Counted from the stretch's first letter, positions 11,885 through 24,892 are shown. The stretch: DNA of 64,000 nucleotides from Xylona heveae TC161 (GCF_001619985.1 NW_017264194.1:124001-188000); one strand, 5' to 3'. A program made the numbers and translations. The notes: a model not told the origin generated them from the letters alone.

Positions 11885-13498
11885 TCAAGAAAGCAAATAC
11901 GCCTTGACGGCATCTCCCCACACAACGGCACGTTTATAGAAATGCATATCCGGCACATTGCCCAGCTTCAAGCCGTCAATGCCATCTGCAATTTCCTGAG
12001 CCGCGCTAGGTCCCTCGGCTTTGAGTTCGGGGAGGGAGTACATGTACGTCTTGAAAGAGAAAACGACGGCCCGCGAACTGGGCAGCCGATGTAGCACTTG
12101 GCGCTCGCATCGCAGATGCACCTTGGAAATGTCAATCGCGTCCTTTTCGGCGTCGGATACCTCTTCGCCTTCGTATAGGTGGTTCCCGCCCGGCGTGTAG
12201 AGTTTGTCGGTCGTTGTGAATGACCACTGCAGTGGGATGTGCTTAGTTAGAGACGATCAAGTTTGGAAGGAAAGTAGGGCGCAGGATAGTGGAATATGTG
12301 TTGATTAAGATGACAAGGAGAGTGGAATATTGGACAAGGAGAAGGACGAGACAAGAAAACGTACATTAACCCGCTGCACATACTCTCCGACTTCAATCTT
12401 TGCGAAAAACCGATCCATGCTCTTTTCCAATTTCTCCTTGTATCCCGGCACCGGAGTGTGAATGTCGCGGAGCTTCTTGCCCAGTTTTTCAGCAGAGTCG
12501 AATCCATTCGGACAACACGTGACGAACGCATAAAGGGCGTATCCGTCGCCGTCGGGAGCCGGGAGCAGGAACAGAAAGTCTTGGTCGACGTGTGCTCCGA
12601 GGATTTGTAGTGCTTCCTTTGTATCTTCTGGCGGAGTCACAGGGACGAGGTCGTTTGTGGCTTGATTCAGTGTGTATAAACTTGAGCCACTTCCTCCTTG
12701 AGACGGTACAGTGGGCTTTTCGTCTTTCGAAGACTTGTCGATGAGTTTATAAATAAAGGGGAAACGTGTGGGGAGATAGTCTTTGAAGATCCAAGTGTAT
12801 AGTTCTTGGACAGCGAGTTTAGCACCGGCGCTCATGCTTGGATCCTCGACAACACCTAGCACGTGCGGTGCAGAGGATGAAGCGGCCATGACGGATCGTC
12901 GAAATTCTAGCCTTGAGAGATATGTCGAGTCCATTTGGACCAGCTCGGAGGGGTTTAGACGGGATATTGCTGGGTGAGAAAACGTTAGGGTTAAGAAGCT
13001 AAGGAGAATAGATAATAGGCTTTGGCGGAGAGGTGGTGGAACAACGTACACATGCTGAGATGGTATTTTGGCTTAAACGGACGGAATTTGACTGGCGGTG
13101 TGGCCTGCCAGTCAAATTCTGGATGCGGTTCAATTTTTGGAAATGTTTTGGGCTTTTCCTGTGCCCCGGATATGGATGCATTTTGTTGCTAGAAAAATGT
13201 TGTTTTATCAGCTTTGGAACAATTAGACCAGCCAATTTAAAATGAACAATTTTAGATTTGCCGTTAAAGCAGATATGTTTAGAAAAAGTGGGGGGAGAAT
13301 TGAAAGAAAAACAGATATATTCTGAGACATTGATTGGCAAATGATATTTAATGTATCCAGCACCCTTCTTACCTGCAATTGCTGCTGTTGGCTGCGGCGT
13401 CGATGCCATGTTAATAGCAGTACCACTGCCGTTATGGCGCTTGCCACAGAGACTATAGTATTGTTATGGTTGAACAATAATTGCTCCACAGACCCCAT
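11885..13498 (-). CDS. DUF3445 protein (haem-dependent oxidative N-demethylase-like)
   Basis: Four minus-strand exons, 13498-13373, 13188-13050, 12969-12365 and 12226-11885, give 403 residues. The start carries one hydrophobic anchor (residues about 16-30, TIVSVASAITAVVLLLTW). The conserved part begins with VKFRPFKPKYHLSMS and continues through LNPSELVQMDSTYLSR, FPFIYK, and the C-terminal CERQVLHRLPSSRAVVFSFK block typical of DUF3445 (PF11927). Related bacterial proteins bind haem and oxidatively demethylate amines; the role in fungi is not established. The short second exon is needed to join the anchor to the domain and is only 46 codons. The gene is convergent with the OPT transporter, 290 bases apart. 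Confidence 0.8.
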
Positions 13499-14731
13499 AT
13501 TGATGATGCTCTATTCTTGATCACTTAATTTCATCTTTTTGATGGGTTTAAATGTGCCTTCTACCCCACAGCCTATCAATGTTCCGGCCCGGGTATCAAC
13601 CGGATCGCGCTTCCTATCAACTCCACATAACTTTAGTCGCAACGTTAACTAACATGAGTCAGGAAGAGAGGGGCATGCCCCGGAAAACTTAACCGAACTG
13701 GGCACGTTCTGCCCAGCGGCTCAGCCGTCATCAGAGGTGGGTAACCGACGTGGTCAATTAAGGCGAACATGGTTGAGAGTGCGTTGTAGTCGCAAGAGCC
13801 TCAACTTTAAATCCCGTTTCCGTGACATTTCGGGAGCTAATTGCCTTTCATTTGACGGGGAGTAATCTCATCCACATATTCTTGAAAAGGTATATAGCCG
13901 TCACTTTGAGCGTCTCGGCAGAACATTGTCACAAAATTGAAAAAGGAACCATAAAATCCGTGCTAAAGAACGCTTTTGGGCAAAGTAGGTGGAAGTGGCT
14001 CAGGTGTTCATTCGCCATCTGTATATCACATTTTGTGAATTGGTGTTTAATATCTGGGTAGCTGACAAGGCGCATTTGCTGGGAAGATTGAGAGATGCCA
14101 CACTGGATGCTTTGACTAGTGTCAGCCACAAATTCAGCTTCTCATTGCTTTGATTGATGAAGCAGCTCAACGCCTTCAGAACTTAGCAACGTACGTCTTG
14201 AACATTCACCTGTACTCCGTAAGCTTTTTATTTCGATCCAACAAGCAGTGAAAGGTTCGCCGAGCAGTGACAGTTCCCATGCAAGCTAAAGCCACCTGGC
14301 ACGTCCTCTCAGGCGAGCTCAAAGTTACCCCACCAAAACGAGGCAATAACCATCGTCAACTCCAACTGACTTCGCTGTCGTAAGCGAATCGATAAATACT
14401 CCCCACCTTTGAGCCGCCGTTACCGCCGCTATCTCCAGATAAAGTTTCACCAACCACTCTTCTCCCGGGCTCCTTTGTGACGAATCTATCAAACTTATTG
14501 CCTTTTCAGCATCATTTTATAACTAGCTTTTTCCGGGACGGGAAATTTCTGCAGGTCGGAACGGGAGATCGAGAGGGCACAGGCCGCTAGGCAGCTGAAC
14601 CCTGACCACTCGTACAGACTCGATCTGCCCGGGCTTGACGCTACTTGAGGCTCATTTTCTGAAAACCGGATCACCTTGGAAGGTCACTGGAAAGATTTGC
14701 AAGGGGTCTTTTGCGGGACTCGACCGCCACG
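13499..14731. other. Divergent spacer
   Basis: This spacer separates the DUF3445 start (minus) and the WBP2-like start (plus). It contains one TACTCCGTA word (14213-14221) and a C/T-rich stretch before the plus-strand gene. No gene is supported. Confidence 0.5.
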
Positions 14732-15689
14732 ATGTCCATAAAGTAAGCAGCCGGTGCTCTCTCCGTTCAAGATCAGTTTAGCTACCCTATGCGATTTGCT
14801 TCTACTCCGCCTTGCTCTTGAATCTTTTCATTATATTTTCACAATTTGATCGATGAAGATGACCATGCTAAAACGGATGCGTGCGCGCTATAATAGTTGG
14901 GTTATGCTCTCCGAGACTCAAGGCTTCGTGCCTCTTCCCGGTGAGCGCATCGTCTACACATCGCCTCCGCGAACAACTCTGGCGCTTCAGACACCGAATA
15001 AATATCCGGGAAAGGAGCCACTCTCTATACATAGCAGTGCGGGCTGTGTTCATTTGACGAACCAACGAGTACGTTTTTGACACATCGGGGTTTGTCTTAA
15101 CACCTAGCTCACTTTGATTAAGATAGTTTATCTTCCTGCGGGTCCAACGCCACAACTGCAATCCTTCTCTGCCCCGATTCTGAATCTCCATGATACCCAC
15201 GTATCGGCGCCATTTTTCGGTCCCAACGTTTGGACTGGTATACTCCAACCTGTCCCTGGTGGAGGAATCCCCCCTCAACATGCAGTGGTCGAGATTCGAA
15301 TGGTATTTAAGGATGGTGGCGCGTTTGACTTTCACTCACAATTTGAGCGAATCAAGGAGCGTCTCGAACAGGCCGTTGAGGTGGCACGGGAGAGCGGCGC
15401 CATGGCTGGGGATGGATCGGCGCAACAAGCCGGGCGCGGTGGTGGGCCTTTGGCCGGTGTCAGTTTGGCAGCTGTCCACCTCGATGAACTTCCTGCGTAT
15501 GCACCTGGACAGCAACCCCCGACATCTCTGCATAGTGCTAGTGAAGGAGCATGCCAAGAAGCCGACAACTCTTGCCCGTCCGAGACCGATCATTTCTCAC
15601 CACCAACGGAGCCACCGCCCGGCTATGAAGAAGTACAGAGGGAGAGCGTGGCGGACGAGCTTGAGAGACGTCTTCGAGCGTCGCAGTGA
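14732..15689 (+). CDS. WBP2-like GRAM-domain protein with PPxY motif
   Basis: Homologous to animal WW-domain binding protein 2. The start exon is only 11 bases (14732-14742, ATG TCC ATA AA); exons 14897-15068 and 15123-15689 complete a 249-residue protein. Splicing gives MSINWVMLSETQGFVPLPGE, the expected family start. The GRAM-like domain covers roughly residues 15-150 (HLTNQRIVYLPAGP, SAPILNLHDTHVSAPFFGPN, VFKDGGAFDFHSQFERIKER). The proline-rich tail has LPAYAP and the WW-domain ligand PPPGYEEV. In animals such proteins bind Nedd4-type ubiquitin ligases; a similar Rsp5 adaptor role here is inference. An ATG-rooted frame at 14853 lies inside the first intron and is not the start. Confidence 0.88.
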
Positions 15690-16281
15690 GCTGATGGGAT
15701 TGAAGACCTATATGGTTCCTACATGATACCAATCTGTATTTCAGGCCAGGAGTTTTGGTTTGCATTACCGGGAGTTTACATGGTTCTGTCGAAGCATTGA
15801 GATCGGCTCAAGGAGCGGAGTTCTGGGGTTAGAACTGGGAATTATACATCCGTACACAGATATGCTGTTCTCATAGCTCGAATCTCTATTCAAGAAGGCG
15901 GGGCTCAACTACTCCGTATTTCTTATTTCATGATCATCACTTTGAGCCTGGAGTTATCTGTTTGTGCATCGCATAGTTGCATCGATGGTTGGAGTTCGTG
16001 CCGTAGTATGACCATTTCGCATAATAGGTTTGCATGAAGCCCCGTAAAATGCCGGCAATCAATCCGCTCACGTGATCTATATCACTGGCCAATCATAATT
16101 CACGTAATCCAACTGAGCTACGGGCTCCCTAACCAACTCAGGCTCTTCGACATTGAATCTCTCTCGCTTGTCGTCGCAGTCTCTATCGAACGTCCTTTCG
16201 ACAATCTCCTCGATCCAACCTCTTCCCCCCCGAAAACAATCCGCGCAACCTCATCAATTGGCCATTCAATCGCTATTCACG
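15690..16281 (+). promoter_or_regulatory. QCR6 promoter spacer
   Basis: This is a 590-base spacer before QCR6. It contains a CCAAT box at 16089-16093, 189 bases before the QCR6 ATG, and a TACTCCGTA word at 15910-15918. CCAAT boxes bind the HAP complex, which controls respiratory genes in fungi; a role here is inferred. Confidence 0.45.
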
Positions 16282-17112
16282 ATGGGGCTCACCGATTTGT
16301 TCTCGGACATTTACGCTTCCCTGACCTTCACTGAGGCTTACGCCGAGGCTCCCGCTGAAGAGCCCAAGGAGGAGCCTCAGGCCGAGGAGAAGGCCGAGGA
16401 GCCCGAGGCTGAGGAGCCTGAGCCCGAGGAGGAAGAGGAGGAGGAAGAGCCTGAGGACATTCAGCCCAAGCTTCAGGAGGGTGAGTTTTGATCTGTCCCT
16501 CGTAATTGAGTCCTCGGAACCGTCCTTTCTGTCCGCACCAATTCCAATTCTCCGATTACTCGACCGGAATCAAGCAGCGGCTTAAGGCCTTGGATGCCCC
16601 TCCTCAAAGATATCGATGCGGATCAATTGCATACATTCAATTGTCTAGTCGACATTGTCACGGAGTGTCTCATCTCACTAAGCCGCGTTCCATCGATTTC
16701 GTCATACCCAATGTCAAAATACATCAAAGACAACGTTCCATCATTTTCAATATCATCAATTACGCGAGCCACTGGCTAACAGAACGTGTCTCGACAGACT
16801 GCGCCAACTCCAAGCAGTGCGCTCCCGCTAAGCACCACTACGACGAGTGCGTTGAGCGTGTCACCGCTGCCGCTGATGACGCCGACAACAAGGCTCCCAA
16901 GGAGGACTGCGTTGAGGAGTGTAAGTACTGCTTTGAACAAAACCTTCAATTCATGCCAACCTCATGATAAATCATCTCCCGCACCACATACATCACTGCA
17001 GAATGGCGGGCGAGATCGAATGAATAAGCTGACGTTTTATTGTTTAGTCTTCCACCTCGCCCACTGCGCCACTGCCTGCGCCGCCCCCAAGCTGTGGGCC
17101 AACCTCAAGTAA
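16282..17112 (+). CDS. QCR6: Ubiquinol-cytochrome c reductase subunit 6 (hinge protein)
   Basis: The acidic hinge subunit of mitochondrial complex III, which helps dock cytochrome c to cytochrome c1. Exons 16282-16480, 16798-16920 and 17048-17112 give 128 residues. The N-terminus (MGLTDLFSDIYASLTF) is followed by an almost purely Glu/Pro/Ala acidic stretch, then the Cys-rich fold: CANSKQCAPAKHHYDECVERV, EDCVEEFFHLAHC and ATACAAPKLWANLK. The conserved cysteines for the two disulphides are present. The first intron is long for this window (317 bases). An open frame upstream to 16153 is 5' leader; family alignment favours the ATG at 16282. Confidence 0.95.
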
Positions 17113-17730
17113 ACGATTACTACGTTTCTCCATTTTCCTCGGCGGATTCTAGTCTGACCATGAAACAATCCGATTCCCACGTATTTACATGATTGGCTGA
17201 TTGGTCGACTGGCGAGATAAGAAGTGAAAAGGATGAGCGTGGTGAGCGGCAGAAGGAAAGAAACGGCATAGGAGCATAGCGATTGGATCGTTCTGGCGGG
17301 GCATGGATTTGTAAGTTTTTCGTGCCGTGTGAGAAAGTGATAGGGGTGGATAGACTTAGATGGAAGATAGGTGCGATGTGCACCTTGTCTCTTGTATCTG
17401 TATCCCTAAAACCACTGTATATGAGCCTCAAATTTGTTTCAATTTTTGTCAATTATTCATCTGTGTGGCATAACTCATGCCATCTTGCCTGGCCTTGGTC
17501 AACCTACGTATGACTATGTACTGCTACCATAAAATTGATATAGATTCGATTCCAAGCCGGAAGAGGATCGAATGGGGTGTTGCCCAAACATTGCGGAAAA
17601 TCAACGGCTTCCAATTTCATGATACTAATAGATAACTGATAAAAGTAGGTGTCATTGCGGAACCATAACACATCCAAAACCGTGTCCGTCACGATCCCAC
17701 CAGACTTTATGCCTATCATCCTCCCATTCC
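17113..17730. other. Convergent 3' spacer
   Basis: The spacer lies between the ends of QCR6 (plus) and the MFS transporter (minus). It holds only 3' flanking sequence as far as I can see. Confidence 0.5.
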
Positions 17731-19866
17731 CTAGACATTCACCTGTTCCTCTTCCGATGCACTGCTCCTCCTCACAATCCCACTAGTTGAATCTCTATGT
17801 AAATCCACAGCCAAACGCTTGCCTACACTCTTTCCTTTAAACATTCCCCAGAACCCACCGCTATTTTCTTCCCCCCATAGTCCAATACACAACGCCAAAG
17901 GCACACCTACAGCGGCGATGACAGCCTGGAAGATTAGCGCGCGCTGCAGATTTCCCTGCGGCCACCATTCCCTCCCCTTTCCAGGGGTTTGAGGAGTTGA
18001 CCCATCTCTCAACGCATCCTCAATCAGAATGAAACAAGCGCCCAATAACTGTCCGCCAGTCCAGCACACTGTGCTCGAAAACTCCGGACTCACGGGATGC
18101 GATATCTCGACCAACCATTCCAGTGCCACGGGAACTAGACTGAAACAAGAAGCTCCAAGGATCGATGCAATGACATACGGCGCGGCAACAGTGCGCGTGG
18201 GCGGCGCAAATATAAACACGAGGTAACAGATCGCAATAATGGGAACCAGGAGCTTAATAGCTGCAAGGAAGAACTTGTACTTGTCGATCAAGGGAGAAGT
18301 AACAGCGGATGCGACCAGTCCGACAATAATCAAGAGCGCGCCGCAGATCCCCGCTTCGGTTTCGCTGAACCCGTAGGGCGAGAGGATTTGATTGAGGAGA
18401 GAGGATATGCTGTTGAAGAGACCCACGTAGATGCTGAACTGCAAGTGGGATATTAGTGGATAGTGTAATGACATGGGATTTGCAATATGGGGTGAGGGGA
18501 CTTACGGGAATAAAGAGCAGCCAAAAGTCAATAGCCTTGACGACTGTGCGTATAGCTTGCCTTAATGGCATTTTTGTCTGCGCAGCCGATGCGCTTGGTG
18601 GCGTAGGAGGTCGGCCTGGAATGACGAAGCTGGGGAGAGAAGCAACAGATGCCTTTTGGAAATGTTCGTTAGCAATGTAGCCATGTAGCCAGAGCGAGTA
18701 TCATTTTGATGGCTGCAGATATAGTATGACACTAGCTAGATAGACATACGATAATGGCAACTATGAGAACCATGTTGGGCATGTCGCTCGGCTTAGTTGC
18801 GAGAAATGGGTCAACCAATTGGCCAAGCTAGAAGTTTGTCAATGATTAGACTTCTCTCTTCGGTGAACACGACGGTGCAGAAACGTACAGCGCCGCCAAA
18901 CGGATTGGCTAAAGATGCTATTGCTGTCGCAGAAATACGGCCTCGGTCCGTAAACCACAGATCACTGTATCTCGTCGGAGCCGCAAGCACAAACGGTTGC
19001 GCAAGTCCGATAAGAACCTGACCAAACATGACGACGCCGAATCGAGGTGGCGATGCGCGAGTTCCGCCATATCGAATCCAATTGCCTGCCAGCACAAAGA
19101 TGCTTGATGTGACAATTGCAGGTTTCGGGCCGCCTTTGTTGAGGGTCCATATTACTACTCTGTTACAATTTTCCCAGTGGCCTCCGTTAGCTTTGGGTTA
19201 CATTGCATGTAGTGTAAAAATGGTAGTCATGAGATGATATATTGGAATCTGTTTGTATGGGGCACAGGAAAGTGGTGAGGCGACAAGGAGGAGGGCAATG
19301 ACAGTATGACCACTTACGGACTGACAACGCAAAAGGCAAATAAAAATGCTGTGCTAAGCCAATTTATTGCGCTTTCAGAGACACCAAAAAATTGGGCGGA
19401 TGTAGTTGAGACGGGAGAAAAGGTAAGCCACTGATATTTTTATCACCGAGTTGTTCAATGTTAGTTGATAAAATTGGTCTCCTTGGTCTAATTCGAAACT
19501 TGCATACAAAAAACAACACGACATAACAAAACCAAACATGAAGCTGTCACTCACATTCCAGCTCACAATGATATTCAGCAGAACTAGCTGCGCCAACCCA
19601 AACCAGCGTCGTCTGTACACTCGATATGCTGGCATCAATGGTGTGTCCGAGCTATCGGTTACTTGTCCCGACGATGTGCCTTCGCCATAGTCATTAATGG
19701 TGGCGTGCGATGCCCCTGCCTCGACGCCATCGGAAGGCTGCTCTTCGATTCGTGATCTATCCTTTGCGACCTGGCTGTCTTCTGCGTACTCATGCATTGC
19801 TATCCCCGCCGACCCAGACGGTAGCAGCTCCTCTTGACTCGGACTCCGCCAGGGATGCGTGACCAT
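17731..19866 (-). CDS. MFS transporter, SLC49/FLVCR-like
   Basis: Six minus-strand exons, 19866-19555, 19430-19318, 19159-18889, 18827-18750, 18652-18506 and 18438-17731, join in frame to 542 residues. A hydrophilic N-terminus of about 85 residues precedes [20 protein letters not shown], then [20 protein letters not shown], the typical start of FLVCR/DIRC2-like carriers. About 12 membrane segments are visible. The [15 protein letters not shown] segment in the fifth helix is characteristic of this family. Animal members move haem, choline or pyridoxine; the fungal substrate is unknown. The C-tail is cytosolic and basic/acidic ([16 protein letters not shown]). Confidence 0.85.
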
Positions 19867-21597
19867 AAGCGCTTTCGCTTTTACCTGCGCCGCATTGAAT
19901 GCCTTGGGCTATTTTGTGTTTGACACTGTACGAGGACGTCAAGTTGGGCCCCTTTCTCTCTCAATAAAGAGGAGAAAGAGTTAAATTGCTCGTATGAGTA
20001 ATGGCGAGATTGGAGTCTATTACATGGCAAGGAAACCGAGGTAGATGATCTGCCGGGGTAAGGCGTAACGCGACGGCCGATAAGTAACCGCACCTGGTGA
20101 ACTTCATGGCGAACCCCTACATGCCAATCACAGCGCAGCCTCTGGGTCCGTTGCAGGGATAGTATGTTGAAGGGCGACCTGCATCGAAGCATAAAAGGAA
20201 GCTTTTCCCAATCACACTGAGGAAAGATGGTATCATGCTGAGTGTAGATGTATTCATTTTGTTGCTGTTATAAATGATATATATGAAACCCATTTTCAAC
20301 ACTCAGCGGCGATAGACCAGCGGGTGCTTAGCAGCAAATACCCATCCATCACCTGCTTGCTTGTGGCAATGGCGAAATATGACTTTGACCAGGGTCAACG
20401 AAAGACAAAGTCTTAACGATGCTCCATGCTTTGCTAATGCGTGTGGAAGGTCTTTCAAGCTTCTAAGGGAAACCTTCTCCCTTAGCCCCTTTGCATGCGG
20501 TGCCCAAAATGATTTTGACAGCACCCCCGGCAGCTACAATAGAGCGGCTATTAACCACCACAACAACATCCCCGGTTGATTCTAGCGGTTCGGATTCTTC
20601 CCCACAATTTCCGGACAGAATTGGCCCTTTTGCGAGGAAGGTCCATCCAGGCGGTCAAGGCGTGTGCCAAATGTCATGCGTTTAAGTCTGCGGTGGTAGG
20701 TGGCCCTCGTGGTACAGGAAAACGCCCCCTAGGACATTCCTCTGCAAAGTTTGGCGGACCACATCCTTCTCTAGCCGCGCCTTTGCCTACCCCAGGCTAG
20801 TTTTTGGGCTGTCCCAGGGCATCCAGGTCCTCCATCTCAGTCACTAATTTGCTAGAGAACAGTCTCGGTCCTCGGAGAAAGGAAAAGAGGGAGCTACCAC
20901 CCTCGCTCAAGTCGGACGCAAGCAGCGGTCCACGTGCGCTAACTCTGGCTTTGCGCGATGTGTCAGAGAATTGGCTTTCCGCCCACTCGCTTCTCCACAC
21001 GATGGCTTGGCCGCTCGAATGATCGACCAGAATGTTGTCGAGTCATGCAGCGACAAGGTCCTTGCGGTCTGTTCCTGGATGAATCGGGTCAGCCTCTTCT
21101 GCACTGCAACGGTGGACATCAGTGGGAACTTGACCAGAAACAAAGAACATCATCGTAACTTCTCCTTTTTTTGACAGGATAGCTTGTTGATGCCATTAAT
21201 GTAAGGGTGTGTAGAGAGCATTTCTTTGGAGCTTCGAGAGATTGCGTCATTATGGGTTGCTCCAACGGAATTGCTCGTCCTTCCCCGCAATCCACAAATG
21301 GGAAACCCGGGAACATGTCTGTATTTCCATTATTCAATGACCAGCATCTGGGTTCCTCACTGGGAATAATCACCTCGTAATTTCAATGCACCGCTAGACA
21401 ATTCCTTTCGTTTTGGGTGCGGGGCTCCTTGCCTGTTTATCCGATGTGACCTATTACTGCAAGACCGAAGGCACTTGGAAAAGAGCCCAACCACCATCAG
21501 ACCAGATCACGCATCGGAAACTAAGGGAAAGGGCCGCTGACCAAGGAATCCGGACTGTCATTGCAACCTCTTTGTCTGTTGTAGGACTCGCCCCACC
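19867..21597. other. Divergent spacer with no supported gene
   Basis: This 1.7-kb spacer lies between two divergent starts (MFS minus, F-box plus). Several short open frames occur but none has a recognisable domain or consistent splice sites. I see no tRNA or repeat. Confidence 0.5.
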
Positions 21598-23809
21598 ATG
21601 TCTGACTATAAAGAATCCACCGACCAGGGGACGACGAATGGCTTCTTACCGCATCAAGGCGGAGCTCATCACGACGTCCCGTCAATCATACCTGCCCCTG
21701 GAGCGCTACATAATATAGGATTTGGAACCTCTGCTCGTCGAAATTCTCCCAGTCGATTGATTATAAGTGAACATTCCAGAGCCTCTAGCAGGTCCGATAG
21801 AGGCTCTTTTTCGTCCGTCAAGGAAGACTTAGTCGGTACGTGGAAGGTTTCACTGCTCTCACAGCGCGCCCAATTCTACCTCCATACAAGATCTTTCCGA
21901 CAAAAATACACTAACATGCTCTAGGTGGACCTCAGGCCTTCTTAGATTCCAGAAGTTTGAAGAGCTCTACTATTCCCAGGGACGCGATCGCATCCAATTC
22001 CCCAATTGACTCTCCTGCCGTGATGCCCGTTCAAGTTCCCCATGGCCCAGAGTTTTGTTGCCCTTGCGGCAGCTTCAGGGGCTGGAAACAGATTAGACTC
22101 GGAGGGAGGAAACTGAGCAAGAGCTATAGTGATTTGCGCGCCTTCGGCGGTGATGGATGGTATGATTGGGGGTGGGAGGAAGAGAAAACTCCTGCTCCAA
22201 GGCCATCTGAAGAGCCGTCCCTGACAACTCACTCAGGTCAATCATTTTTGGAAAGATTGCCCACAGAAATCCTCGGTAAGTGTTCAATTTTCTTTTTCAA
22301 AACAATACCTGGAACAGCCATGGCTCGTTTGTGGAATACCCTGGCGAAATTGCTCTTGATGCTATGCCAAAGTATACACGTGAGCAGCACTAATCATGAT
22401 ATACAGACCTTATTATATCTTATTTAGTAGTCGATCTCCCGCCTAATGGATATGCACCTCGAAATATGGATCTCATGTCATGCCTTCTCACCTCACGAAC
22501 GCTACATGCGACTACAATCTCAATCCTTTACCGGCAAATCACCATACCACAGTCACCAGTCTTCTCGAAATTCTTGTCGCAGCTCTCGCAGTATCCTGCT
22601 CTGGGCACGGTAGTCCGACGGCTTGATCTTTCTCACTTCACTTCAGTTGGACTAGGACGCACCCGGCGAATGAATGCAGAGATCCAGAATCTCACGGGCA
22701 CCACGTTACGAAAGTGCCTTGATCTCATGCCACAACTTCGAGAATTTCTTGCACAAGAACACATTGAAGATGATTTAGACGAGAAAGTGCTGTGGAAAAT
22801 ATTCTGTGAGTTGCCGCATCTTCAAGCGGTTGATCTCTCAGGATGTTCTTCGGTGGCATTCCGTTCTTCCATTGATGCGGTCCTCAGCCCCGACAACCCG
22901 CATCTACCGTATAATCTTGTGTTGAAGCGCCTCTGCTTGCACGAATGTAGCACCATATCCGATACAACGCTGGAGCATCTCCTCTCCCGCCTTCCCCGCC
23001 TGACGCATCTCGATCTGGCTCATACCCAAGTCACGAACCGTGCCTTACATTACCTTCCGCATACCGCGAATCTGACGCATCTAAATCTTAGCAAGTGCAC
23101 ACATCTGACGGGAGGAGGAGTAGTCAGCTTTCTGACGACACATCCCGCTGTCAACGAAAGCCTTGTTTACTTGAACCTTTTTTGCGACATTTCTCGATAT
23201 CGGCTGCTCAACCAAGAAGACGTCGAAGGATTGTTGCCAAAGCTCCCGACCTCACTGCGGTCATTGAATTTGAGCGGTGCAAAGATTATCGGCGAACATG
23301 TTTCTCTGCTACTTCCTCTAACCAAGCACCTCGAAGAGCTGAGCTTAGGGTACGCAGACCTTAGCGTCAAGGAAGTAAACTCACTCTTCATCCCTCCGTC
23401 AGAACAACCGGACGGGATCACGGTCGCGAAGGAGGAATGGCAGCCATCGAGTCTTCGCTACCTCGACCTCACTGGAGTCGCATCGATCACTCTTGGGACC
23501 CTCTTCACCCATTCGTCTGTTCTGCTGCTCCCGACAACGCAACCTTTGGAAGTGATTGAGTTTGGAGAGAAGATGATAAACACACTTCAGGAGCGCCCTT
23601 CGACCAATGAGCGCCTTGGTTGGGCAGTGCGAGAACTCGGGCGTCGAGGCTGGTACGTTCGAAAACGGAAGCCGGGAATCGATGGGGCCAGCCCTGACAA
23701 TGGGCGACGGCCATGGAAGATGGGTGCGCAATGGTGGGGGATGCGCAAAGTCCCCGTGGCTTGGAGCGAAGTCGGTGGTCTCTATGGACATTACATGTTT
23801 AAAAAATAG
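21598..23809 (+). CDS. F-box / leucine-rich-repeat protein
   Basis: A putative SCF ubiquitin-ligase substrate receptor. Exons are 21598-21835, 21925-22275, then either a 36-base microexon 22344-22379 or none, and 22428-23809. The protein is 668 residues with the microexon, 656 without. The F-box begins at SFLERLPTEIL; the microexon would supply GEIALDAMPKYT before LVDLPPNGYAPRNMDLM. After that come RNI-type leucine-rich repeats: LQAVDLSGCSS, LKRLCLHECSTI, LTHLDLAHTQVT, LTHLNLSKCTHLT, LRSLNLSGAKI, LEELSLGYADL and LRYLDLTGVAS. The end (WKMGAQWWGMRKVPVAWSEV) resembles other fungal members I recall. The microexon would need a GT-TG intron; see findings. Confidence 0.82.
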
Positions 23810-24892
23810 GACTTGGTTCTTTCTGTGTATGTGCGCCAGGACTTGGGTTTGTGGCGTTTAGGTCATTGATTGTTTTTGGATAACCCATATTCAAAATGGC
23901 GACTCATCTGGAAAAGCATTATGGCATCTTTAAGTTTGTTGTTCCTTTGCACAAAAGGAAAAAGGCTCATATTCAACTCATACATGTACATATAATTTGT
24001 ATATTTCCGTTATGCAATGGTCGTGCAGAGTGACGTACCTGCAGACCTTGTTGCTATCACGGATGAAACTTTTCTCTTGGAACGGTCTAGAGGGCCTGGT
24101 ACGAAGTGGAAAATATAAGCTTCGTCCATGCGTGACAATTTGGTTCCGTTATATGAAAATATATACGAGTCACAATATGCATTGAGTATATGTGAGATTA
24201 AAAGCCTGGATATGCTTTGTGTATCATCTAAAATCAGCTCACGAGAGTCAAGTTCGTGGACTCGATTCTCGTAGATGAGGGTAAATAAGAAAACAATTTC
24301 ATTAATTCGAAAGTGATTCTATTAGGCCAAGATTGATTGAATCTTGCCCTTTAAATCATATCAAGGGAGTGTCCATCGGAGAGTAGGGTATGAAGAAAAG
24401 AATAGGAACGTGAAAAGAAAAGGTTGAGGTGGAAGTTATTTATCTTCGCGTCTCAGGCAAAGGCTCGAGGAGCAGTTCTGCTTAGTCATTATCAGACACA
24501 CGCCGGCCCAATCTGATTGGATCGGTGGGGCGCAATGAAGCGATGCTAACGAACTGACACTACAGGTACTCTCTGAGCAACATCATCATCGCCAACCTTC
24601 CCACATCTCTTCCTGCTTGTCAGGGCCACCATTAACAGCTTTATCAGCTGCCACCAGCCCGTGTCTGGGTTCTTCCTCTCCCTTCTCCAGAATAAAGCTG
24701 AAGGGTGGTGAAGGTCACAGCTGGGTTACGCGCGATTATCAACGAAAGAGACGAGGAATTGAACAATTGCTTGGGAGTGATAGCTAGGCTCCCAGCTGGC
24801 GTCGAGGCAGGAAGACCTACATCTAGAACGAAACAAGATCAACTATTGGCTAGCAGCTTTTCAGGATCAGCTGGACAGTATCTACCGCCAAC
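23810..24892. other. Tandem spacer, VPH1 promoter
   Basis: The spacer lies between the F-box/LRR stop and the VPH1 start. It is AT-rich in its first half. No gene or repeat is supported. Confidence 0.5.

Noticed and set aside
14853-14896. ATG at 14853 as start of the WBP2-like gene
   Set aside because: Splicing from the 11-base exon at 14732-14742 gives the family start MSINWVMLSE, whereas the 14853 frame translates intron sequence.
17535-17565. GATTCGATTCC word resembling a tRNA B box
   Set aside because: No matching A box, acceptor stem or cloverleaf could be found upstream.
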